From positions 798,294 through 862,293 of the forward strand of contig MNCI01036469.1 of the NCBI GenBank assembly GCA_015680685.1: DNA of 64,000 nt. The letters run 5' to 3'. How positions within the stretch are numbered: position 1 is the first letter of the stretch; each line of letters begins with the position of its first letter. The notes below the pieces were generated by a model. It was not told the origin of the DNA and did not search any database. It saw only the letters and a program-made list of their open reading frames with translations. The position numbers were made by a program, and so were the translations under genes. Origin of the DNA: Gnetum montanum. Lineage: Eukaryota; Streptophyta; Gnetopsida; Gnetales; Gnetaceae. Positions 55,073 to 64,000 of this stretch are shown here, piece by piece.

Positions 55073-56230
55073 CTTTAGGTTGTACTTGAAGAATGTCACA
55101 AATTGGCTTATGAGATCCTTCAAAGCAAATATTAAGGCCTTGGGTAGCATTTTATACCATTCTAAGGCATTGCTAGTGAGTGACATGGGGAACACGTGTA
55201 TGATGGTGTCTGGCTAGGCTTGAAGAAGTAGGCACTCGAATCAAAATGTAACCAAGTGTGCGTTGGGTTCTCCTTGACCATTGTACTTGGTGAGTTGAGG
55301 TAGTGGGACCCTAGTTGGAAGAGTCAAGGGTGGGAATGCAAGACTTATAGGGTCCTCTTATTAGAATTCCACCACCTTAACAGTTTCAAAGGAGGAAACT
55401 TTGAGTCAGTTGATCTCCTCTGTCAAACTTTGGATAAGCTAGAATGCATGATCCAAGGTTGGGGATGTGCCAGTTGGTTGCATTGGTTGGGCTTGTGTTG
55501 GTTGTACAATGTAGGGTTGGATTTTTTATTATAGAGTTTGCTAGTTTAACATTGTAGAAGATAATTGTTGCTAGTTTAATGTTGTAGTGGATGGGTTTAG
55601 TTGATGTGTCAAGTGAGGGATGGGCATGGTAACTGAGGTGGGCCACACACTAGTGGGTTGGATGAACACTATGGGCATCGATGGGACAAGTGGGACATAG
55701 GATGCCTAAATCATCTGGGGCTAGGAGGTGGCCCCTATGTGAACATAGGGTTGGGAAAATGCAATGGTTTCTTACAAGGAAGGCTGAATTGGCATAGTCA
55801 CCATTTTAGAGAGAATGAGTGGACTGAACTGAGGGGCCATACAATAGAGTGGTTGTTGAAAAATGATGTAGAGGGGGCTCACACATTTGTAGCAGGCCTC
55901 GAACTCATCTTCTTTTTCCTATGAGGCTTCCTTGTAGGTTTTCCCTACATGATGCTCATTTGCATGGATGAGTTGGAACAACAACTAGTGGTAGGACTCT
56001 GTGAGTGGGATTATGTCAAATAAGAAGGGGTTCTACTCCCATTCATCCTAGTGGACTCATTCATAGTCCTATTTTGCCTCCAAGTCAAGGCAATCCACTA
56101 GTAATCCTACTTGGATTTTGGCATAAACAAAATTGTATTGTTCATGGCTTAGCACGACATGCATTGGGTGGATCGTGATGTCAAATGTGTTAGACACAGA
56201 TGTGGAAGGTTGATCTAGATTCATGTTCAT
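55068..56230 (-). pseudogene. gag: Gag N-terminal part of D, continued at 18483
   Basis: The ATG at 56230 gives MNMNLDQPSTSV, then LSHEQYNFVYAKIQVGLL, matching MTPEEYNFIYVKIQ of B. After several stops (EAK*DYE*VH) fragments of the Gag core follow. At 55068 the reading passes through the C insertion and resumes at 18483. Very decayed, as expected for the oldest layer. Confidence 0.65.
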
Positions 56231-56730
56231 AGATTTGGTTGTGAGAATTACTGTTTGCAAAAAATGGCTAACTCTGAAAACTATAGAAAAATGACTAAGT
56301 CTACTGGTAGCAGAAAAATGACTAAGTATAAAAATGTAGAAAAATAGCTAAGTGTAAAAATGTAGAAAAATGGCTAAGTATGGAAATTGCAAAAAATTGA
56401 CTAGGTGTAAAACTGTAGAAATTTGGCTAAGTATGAAACTGCAAAAATTTGACCAAGTATGAAAATGCAGAAAAAATGCTAATTGTGAAAGTTGCTGAAA
56501 ATGGTTAACTCCCATGCTACGCTGGCTATGTTGGAGTTGGCTATGCTCTCTATGCTAAGAGCTAGCTATGCTCTCTCAAGCACCCAGAATTTTGGTTAAG
56601 TACCAAAGATACACTTTGGCTTTTGTCTAGGGGGTTCTATGGGAACCGATGATGGGGTCCAATCTACACTAACTGGTGGTGGAGAGAGCACGTGGAACAA
56701 TAATAAAAAAATACAGAAGGAAATGGTGAG
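56231..56730 (-). other. Leader of D
   Basis: Low-complexity leader with repeats of AAAAATGGCTAAGTATGAAA type spaced about 30-35 bp (56265-56500). No gene. Confidence 0.5.
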
Positions 56731-56749
56731 ACCCTTCTTCTAGATCTGA
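56731..56749 (-). other. Decayed primer-binding site of D
   Basis: The minus strand reads CAGATCTAGAAGAAGGGT, recognisable by CTAGAAG.AGGG at the expected distance from the LTR, but the TGGCGC part is mutated. Confidence 0.5.
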
Positions 56750-56753
56750 AAAC

Positions 56754-58231
56754 TAGAACGATTGAAAACATCAATGGCTGAAACATCAAGGGGTTCACAG
56801 GTGCACAGCCTAACCCCGCATCTGCATGAGGGCCTCAATGAAGGTGGAGACAAGGTACCCTAGATAGTCTTGTCAATTAAACAAGGACTTTGCTGGCCAC
56901 AATTGAGGTATTAGGTGCAATTAGGGATGGTGTGGTTAGCCAAAATGCAAATGCAGACAACGCAAAATGGTGCTAAGTGTCAAAGTAGTGTTTCACAATG
57001 TTAAGTGTAGAGCATAGCCATGGAATTGGGGTGAGTGTACCTAAGCATTTCAACAAAAAAAGGGTGTCAACCCATAGAGACTATCATCAAAGAGTAGTAC
57101 AACGTGATGATGCATGAAAAAAATGCAAAAAGATGCAAAAAATGCAAGAAACAAGATAGAGAGATGGAACACCACCCCAAATGGAATTGTAGTTAACTCC
57201 AAAAGAATCTTACAAGGTACACAGTATATAATAGGTATAGTGGAAGCACAGTTATAGTCTTGATGGTGTCGTGTCATGAACTCTAGTGCTCATTGTGATG
57301 AACTATGTCTGCCAAGTTGGCCACCGTGGTGTATCATGAAACGTTCTATAGGGTTACAATGGGGCTATAATATACCATGTAGTGTAGGGCTATGATGGGG
57401 TGATGGTGTATCATGTAGTGTGGTTATGCAACGAGGCCATGGTGTACCATGTAGTGTAGTTATGCCTCTCTACCAATGGGGTGTGCTCTAGGTCTTGTTT
57501 GCCCATGGAGCTAAGTGCCAAGATGCCAAAATTCCAAATGCCAAATAAAAGTGCCAACTACCAACCCCCAAAATGTTGGGGGTCCAAGGGTATTTATAGG
57601 ACTATGGTTAGCCTAAAATGCAGATCAAGCACCACGTGGTGGTGCGGTAGGTGAGGCTATGCTCTAGGGTAGTTGGGGAAAGTGTAGCACTAACACTTAG
57701 AGAAATTCACTAAAGTTGATGTCCCCATGTAGGCTATGCTAGCTATGCTATAAAGCGTAGCACCAGGAGTTAGAAAATTCGCCAATCTATTTCTTCCATC
57801 CTAAACTAGCTTGACAGCTTCTGGCTTGACACTTAGGCAAACTAGCCACTAAGGTGCTGGCTATGCTAGCTACACTCTAGAGCATAGCTAAGGCAATGGG
57901 AGCATAGCAAAACACTTAGAAAAATTCTACAAAACTGGCCATTTTTGTGTTGACTACACTAGCTACACTTTAGAGCATAGCAGCTACAGTGTAGCGCATA
58001 ACAACTATAGTGGAGAGCATAGCTATAGTGGAGAGCGTAGTAGCTACAGTGAAGACTATAACAGCTATAGTGTTGAGTGTAGCACAACATTTAAATTTTT
58101 TTTGTAGATTTGGATTAGCGATGTAGACTATGTTGACTATGCTATAGAGTGAAGTCCTAGTAGTGGCAGTGTAGTCTAACACTTAGAAAAATTTGTAGCT
58201 ATGACCTCATTCAGATACTTAGCCAAAATTC
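56754..58231 (-). repeat. 5' LTR of D, outer end missing
   Basis: It matches 4154 to about 5595 and stops at 58231; the last 150 or so bases of the LTR are absent. TATAAATA box at 57591-57598 (minus). Imperfect repeats of GCTACAGTG(G/T)AGAGCATAGC occur at 57970-58080. Confidence 0.78.
57591..57598 (-). promoter_or_regulatory. TATA box of the D 5' LTR
   Basis: TATAAATA on the minus strand, conserved at 5004-5011 in the other D LTR. Confidence 0.5.
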
Positions 58232-59890
58232 GGGAAGGTATGGGATTATTAACTCAAAATGAATCTAATGGGATGACTTGTGAACGGATCATCATTACAA
58301 GACTTGACAAAATTGGTGTTCATGACAACAAGAGTGAACACCTTGTTACATTGACATAAGGCCTTATTTGGCAGCTGAGAAAGAGAGAGAGAGAAAAGTG
58401 TTGCTGCTTCCAACGCCAAGATTACATCTTTCATTGTCCATCCGTAAGTGCACCATTGGTCTTGCTTCTTGCATAGCTGCTTCCAACACTGCTCCATTCC
58501 AAATGTTCCTTCCAGATCCCCTCCATTGTCATATAATTGCCATCTTCACACACAACACAATCTTACATTAGCAAGGGTAAATGAATTTCAATGTAGTTGA
58601 TACCTTGCTTCGGTGAAAGGTCCATTGGCTAGGTTGTGGTATGGTTGATACGGACTTGGAGATATAATATTGATAACTACCGAAGGTGTAGGGATTAGGA
58701 GAAAATCAAAAAAATTAGGCCCTATATCCCCATGACTAATCACGAACCTTTGGTAGTGATAGGATGGAGAAAGAAAAAGGAACAAGAAAGATGAAGGAAA
58801 AGGGAAAACTATCACATCGATGAAATGGATGTCAAGATGGAAATGAACAAAATAAAATTAATTTCAAAAATGTTAAGAAAAAGAAGTTAATTGGTGCACC
58901 AATAGGAATGTCAGTGGGTCCTTCCCAAAGCAGGCTCATGCCCTTAATGCCCTGACAAACCCACATTCAAAGAGTCTGTAGACTCTAGGAATGTCATTTG
59001 GAACAAGAGTTAAAGTCTTAACCACAAGAATTTACCGAAAAGAAAACAATGTGTCAACTAAAATATACACTAATGATACAACCGGCAATGAGGTGAACAA
59101 TTGAGAGAAGAGAATGGAATGGAATCCCAAGAACAAGGTGGTGTACAGCCCCTTATGTGTGTCATGATTAATGTGACTTAGCAAATCTCATTCCAACTCT
59201 GACCTCAAACAATCCACTTCCAATGACTTCGCATTAATGCATTTGGACAATCCATCCCCTTGAAGTAACAAGAATGCATCTTCAAAGAGCCACCACCATT
59301 CCGACGAAACAAGGAGGAGAGAATGGGAAGCGATAAGGGCCTTAGTTAGAGGAAACATTTTTAGTTCCATAACCAATGATGGTAGCCCAAAGGATTATTT
59401 TGTCTAAGGGGTTTGCTTTGAATTCTCACTTTTTTTTTTGTTTTATGTGTTTATGCGTGAGAACCACACCATGCAAAGACTTTCTTATTTTTATTGCTCA
59501 ACTTCCCAATAATTGGGTAATGTCGAAGTGGCAAGAAAAATCAAGAAGAACACATCCAAGCACCCAAGAGAATGGCCAACACAAATACATCAAGTTCCCT
59601 TCAATTCACACCCTTTTCAATCCTTGAGTCCTTCCATAGTTTGAGAAATGCCTAGTCACCAATTCGTTAAAGTTCTTATTTAGAAATAGATTGTACATTT
59701 CCAAGCTGAGAGAGACCATATAAACTGGTGGATGGATGGATGAAGTGAACTCATTGCCTACCATATCAAAAGAACATACCTTAGTATCAACATCATGACT
59801 TAAAGGTAAAGACCAAACATTAGCAATCAATATAAACACAGTTCATGCCATCAAGAAGAACACTTATTGGTGACAAAATTACAAGGTGGA
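58232..59890. other. Spacer with no recognised gene
   Basis: Several minus-strand frames of 60-82 codons (for example 58249-58497 and 59188-59376) have unremarkable composition and no motif that I recognise. They could be exons of a decayed host gene, but nothing supports a specific call. Confidence 0.4.
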
Positions 59891-59891
59891 T

Positions 59892-59919
<28 letters not shown>
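59892..59919. repeat. (CA)14 microsatellite
   Basis: Uninterrupted CA dinucleotide repeat. Confidence 0.95.
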
Positions 59920-59926
<7 letters not shown>

Positions 59927-59969
59927 AAAGTATAACGATGTTGAAAAACAAAAACAAGAAAAGTTAAAG

Positions 59970-60155
59970 AAATTTGTAAAACAAAAATGTGTAAGACAAA
60001 AACGTGTAAAACAAAAACATGTAAAACAAAAGTTTGTAAAACAAAAACATGGAAAACAAAAATGTGTAAGACAAAAACGTGTAAAACAAAAACATGTAAA
60101 AAAAAAGTTTGTAAAACAAAAACATGGAAAACAAAAATGTGTAAAACAAAAACTA
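59970..60155. repeat. 15-bp tandem repeat with a 75-bp higher-order period
   Basis: The monomer is GTAAAACAAAAATGT-like. GTAAGAC recurs at 59991 and 60066, exactly 75 apart, so five monomers form one block. Because 15 is divisible by 3, the repeat leaves open frames on both strands (a Lys/Gln-rich one and a Cys/Phe-rich one). These are not genes. Confidence 0.9.
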
Positions 60156-60239
60156 AAAATAACTAAGGGCCCCAAATGATGAGCATAGGCGGCCATCTCC
60201 CCCATGACTGAATTGCAAAGGAGAGATTCAAAATAATGA

Positions 60240-62985
60240 GCATTTGTTTAAATTTCTTAAAAGTGCCCAACTTCCCCCAATTGATGTTCTTAGATTAAGG
60301 GGTGGAAGTTGGCGACGCTCATATTCCAATGTGTCTATGCCTTCATTGTTGGCATGGGTTATTTCCCTAGTTCGTTCCATGCATGTTGGTTTGCTCTTTC
60401 GACTAGTTGTCAACCATGGGGTGTCTACTACTTGTGTGGTTGCTACATACAGGCATCTTTGTTTCACAGTTTCAAGGGCACACCTATTGCATGGAGGAGA
60501 TGTGGAGCATTCCTCCATGTCATCACTTGATGAATCATTGTATGTGATGCATGGAACTTTTCTCTTCTTGATCTTTCCATAAATGTTTACCTTAGAGATT
60601 TCCAAGGAAAGATCACGAATTCCAAGGCATGCGTCTACTGTACTCACCAAAAAAAATGTTTAGGTCATCTAGATTAATGTTGGCTAATCCTTTAGCCTCA
60701 TGCTATTGTAAGAGTACCTTCTATACATGTCTTTGTTCCTTCGCTACTACAATAGCAACATGCCTCTATGCCTTCTCTACTATAGTAGTTACACATCTTT
60801 GCTCTTCCTCTGCAGTGATAGCTTTGACTACCATGTCTTGATGTTTATCTACAACTATTATATATAAAATAGATTAGCACATGCAATAATAATATAGCCA
60901 TAAGAAATAAAAAATAATTAAGACATACCGATGGCTATCTGATGTGACCTATTAAGCTTCAACTTGAGCTACTTTGTGGAGGATTTCTTTATCACTAGTG
61001 CTACTTCCTCTATGGGCCATTTCAATTTTTCCTTGGTTATCCTATCAGCCTCAGAGTATAGCTCTCAAGCCCTCTTGATGTTAGCTAGTATTGTTAGAGT
61101 CTCCTCCCCCATGATATCAAGGGAAGCACACCAACTACCACTAAATTCCTTAGTGGTCACAAACAATGATTCCTCCACATCCTCTAGTTTGTTCTAGACC
61201 TACATGGTAGGATAAATATGCTTTATCCAAGGCCTAGAAAGTTGGTTGGGGTCTTGGGCCATAAAATCTTTGTTCCTCCTCACCACCAAGAACTCTGTGA
61301 ACCTCTTAAAATAATCTAACAAAATACATAATGCATGTGAATTATTGTAGATGTATCTTTGTAAAGTTTGAGGATCTCCTCTCGAAGTCCCATAGCTAAA
61401 GAAGTAGCCTAGTTGAACCTAGTACCCTTCATTAGGACCTTCTTAAAGCTTCATCCTTGTGCAATGTCGATCACCTTCTTTTGTAACAACAATTTAGGAA
61501 AGGCATGGGATCTGAACAAGGGATAAGCTTCTCTTACTTCAACATCCATGAAATAATCCAAGGTAAGCCCGAAGTGGCCATAACTAGCACTTGACCATGC
61601 CTCAACTTCCTCACAATGGCTTGATTCCTTCACTTGTCTAGTCAAAACTTTCATCCCATCAATGGGAACACCAAAAAAATCACAAAAGGTAGCCTCACTA
61701 ATAGGTATGATGATCAACACATCTTGAACCACAGTGCTAAAATGTCTAGCTTCTATGTCGAAGGATTTGATGACATTTAACATCTCCATAGTAAGGATAG
61801 AAGGGATAGATGCCATGAAAACATCAAGTAAATCTACATGCTCAATGTTTGCTTGGATGTTTCTAGGTATCTATCCTCTCAACCACTTCTATGTTGACCT
61901 CGCTTCACCAAATTTTAGGATAATGGTATCCTCAAGGTGTTCTAAAATTGATAAGGTGACATCGAGAGAGATGTAAGTTCCTACAAGGTTACAATAAATG
62001 CTTAGCATTGGCATAGGCACATCTAGAAAAACTGAGATATAACCAACAACCAAAACCATAAGCTAAGACCATAGAATACTTAATACCTAAGTAGTCATAA
62101 CAACATTAGACATAACATAGCAAACCATTCTTATTCTCACATTTCCTCTTCTTGTTTAGTGAGGCTTATGTGAAAGTCCTAATAGCAATGGTTTTCTCCC
62201 TAGTGTGCTTAGGGCCCATCCACCAGCTATGTGTTGTCTTGGGAACTATACACTTCTTGTAGATGGGGTTGAAGTCATTAGTGTATTTATCAAAGTCACT
62301 TCTTAATTGATCATATACAAAAATCCTAATTTTTGGGCCTTTGGTAAAAAAAGTTAATGATATTTGAGCCACCGCCAATGTCTAATCATTCCTAATTAAA
62401 CTTGATCAATAACCTTGTACCTACAAGATGTGCATAAAAATTGACAAGTTAGATAAAGGTAGGTAAGCCAAAAACATCAAAATTGTATAACAACCATACT
62501 TACCCCTATAGGTGGTATATAGTTCCAAGTAGGTTCTGAAATAGCATGTGGACTCTGTGTGCCACCATCAGAGTATTATCAGCACTATGCTAAGAATACT
62601 CTAGCATGCTCCAGATCTTAGATAGTTAATGTGTGCTGATAGTGTCCCTAGTATCCATTGACTCCCCTACCACCTAGGTTTCAAGATCATCAATTATAAA
62701 TCTAACAATTAGTTTGGCAAACCTAGGTAATAGGATCTCCACTATGACAGTGGCTACATTCATAAACAAGTGTGATCACATCATCACATTGAAATTCTAT
62801 AGGATTTAGGTAAGAAGTTTCCTTACCCCTAACCAGAACCATAGTAAGCCCCACTCAAGAACCAAATCTGGGAGGGTGGTGTTGGCCTTAAGTTCATTGA
62901 TGCAACATAGAATGCCCACCAACTCAACCATGATTAGGATGGGCTTCAATAGGGCCTTGCATGGAAACAACACATTGTTAAGATC
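60240..62985 (-). pseudogene. Antisense multi-exon gene of E (heavily decayed)
   Basis: Exon 2 about 62985-62507: LLKPILIMVELVGILCCIN and HMLFQNLLGTIYHL, followed by a GTAAGT donor. Exon 3 from 62420: LAVAQISLTFFTKGPKI and YKKCIV, acceptor CATCTTGTAG. Exon 4 from 61980: ILKFGEARST, CDFFGVPIDGMKV and YPLFRSHAFPK, acceptor CTTGTAG. The region matching the end of exon 7 has KGLANINLDD near 60680. Order and orientation agree with B and C. Many stops are present; exons 5, 6 and 8 are not clear. Confidence 0.6.
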
Positions 62986-64000
62986 ATACTTCAACACCTA
63001 GAATTTCTTGAAATATTTTACCAAACATCCTAGTTAGGGATGAAATTAGCCTCCGTAAAAAAAACCTCTAAGGTATTGGTTAAAATTGCATCAGGGATTT
63101 CAAAAAGAAGTGTTACAACCTTTATAGCCCTTATGACATCATAACCAAAATGTTATAATATGTACAAACCAAAATATTCCTTAGTCTCAAATAACATTAA
63201 CACAAAAATACCTTAAAACCTAGAAAATGACCATAGGAAAAACATTACTAAAAATTGCCAAAAACTGTTTATAGCCAAACCAAGTTTAGAGTATTATCAA
63301 CATTCAAAACCTAGTTTAGAGTATTTTCAACATCCTTAGGTAGCCCCAGGAGCATGGAAAATTGACAAGAAAAATTTCTAAGTGTGCCAGCGTTGTCCAT
63401 CCTCAAGGGATAAAATTGCTACAGCCAAAGTAAAGCCTAATTTACAGACCCTAGTAAAAAATTCATTAAAAATACATTTTAACTCTAATTTCAATAATTC
63501 CACCACTAAATGAATCCTAAAATCATGAACATTGTAGCCATAACTAGAAAAGTCAAAATCCATAGCAATTTTTACACAAAACTTGACTAAATGGACATGA
63601 ACCTAGTCATCACTTAAAATCCCCTTTTGCACAAGGTTGATGAAAAATTTGCCACAAATTTATTTGAGCTCCAAAAAGAATGATTCTACCATAGTTTGAA
63701 AGATTAAATCAAGTCCTATGCACCTATAGCCATAAAACATTTAAAACCATTACTTTTTATTCAAAAAAATTGTAAAATTTTATAAAAAACTAAAAATGGC
63801 ACAAATCACAATCGCGCAACATAGCCAAAACATCCATAACTCGCTCTTCATAACTCCGAATAAAAAAATCCACAACCACTAGAAATATTAAATATAGCAT
63901 TAAAAATAACCTTAAATTTTAATAATTCATAGCCCTTTGTTTGCAAAAATTATACAAGGAGGCTTTCTTTTTTACCAAAAACATTTAAAAACACAAAAAT
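62986..64000. other. AT-rich right end with no recognised gene
   Basis: A-rich sequence upstream of the antisense gene of E. I see no RT motif or LTR before the window ends. Confidence 0.5.

Larger units (their letters stand above)
4154..58231 (-). mobile_element. Element D: old, non-autonomous Tat-type retrotransposon that hosts A, C and B
   Basis: The two D LTRs (4154-5748 and 56754-58231) are diverged copies of each other in the same orientation. D proper consists of 4154-7201, 13825-18483 and 55068-58231; the rest is inserted elements. Reading right to left it has 5' LTR, PBS remnant, gag, protease, a tandem array, a stretch with host-gene fragments, a second tandem array, polypurine tract and 3' LTR. 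RT, RNase H and integrase are absent, so D would have needed enzymes from another element. The outer end of the 5' LTR is missing, so the D target duplication cannot be checked. Confidence 0.8.
60240..64000 (+). mobile_element. Element E: degraded Tat-type element recognised by its antisense gene
   Basis: The only recognisable part is the antisense gene on the minus strand, which places element sense on plus. No gag or LTR is visible to the left, where the spacer and simple repeats begin. RT would lie beyond the right edge. Confidence 0.55.

Noticed and set aside
58249-59839. Host gene exons on the minus strand
   Set aside because: Frames are short, have no recognised motif and no convincing splice pattern.
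59886-60205. Lys-rich protein or Cys/Phe-rich membrane protein
   Set aside because: Both are low-complexity readings of a 15-bp tandem repeat.
1-64000. Integrated pararetrovirus or retrovirus-like envelope gene
   Set aside because: LTRs, PBS, the order protease-RT-RNase H-integrase and target duplications fit LTR retrotransposons. No movement protein or coat-protein motif is seen, and the antisense gene has no signal peptide or membrane span.

Overview
The window looks like nuclear DNA of a land plant, most likely a seed plant with a large repeat-rich genome. It is AT-rich and almost wholly made of decayed Ty3/gypsy LTR retrotransposons nested inside each other. The only host-type sequences I recognise are two copies of a germin-like pseudogene and the start of a bulb-type (G-type) lectin receptor kinase. 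I found no intact host gene, no tRNA or rRNA gene and no CRISPR array. The species cannot be told from the sequence.

Layout. F (1-2268, minus): start of gag, primer-binding site (PBS) and 5' LTR of an element running off the left edge. 2269-4153: AT-rich spacer. D (4154-58231, minus): the oldest shell, with 3' LTR 4154-5748 and truncated 5' LTR 56754-58231. It has gag-protease remnants but no reverse transcriptase (RT) or integrase; the germin/lectin fragments lie where pol should be. A (7202-13824, minus), a different gypsy family, sits inside D with a TGTG target duplication. C (18484-55067, plus) is inserted in the gag of D with a perfect TTAGG duplication. B (18875-36604, minus, about 17.7 kb) is inserted in the 5' LTR of C with an ATGCT/ATGCC duplication and has two LTRs that both measure 1543 bp. 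58232-60180: spacer with simple repeats. E (60240 to right edge, plus): a degraded relative of B and C.

B and C are Tat-clade elements: gag-protease, then RT, a decayed RNase H, a second archaeal-type RNase H and integrase, with PBS (TGGCGCTAGAAGGAGGGCC in B), polypurine tract and LTRs of about 1.5 kb. All coding regions carry stops or frameshifts. The most interesting feature is a large antisense gene between protease and RT. It has about eight exons with GT/AG borders and could encode roughly 1,080 residues. B (26063-30126) and C (43399-47567) share exon order, intron phase and, for the largest exon, length to within 3 nt. E keeps at least three of the exons. I do not recognise the protein. 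Short tandem repeats built on a related monomer lie beside this gene and again after integrase.

Two single-N positions (48385 and 48854) bound a 467-bp inverted copy of sequence just to its left. This is almost certainly an assembly artefact, and it hides the start of the C pol gene.
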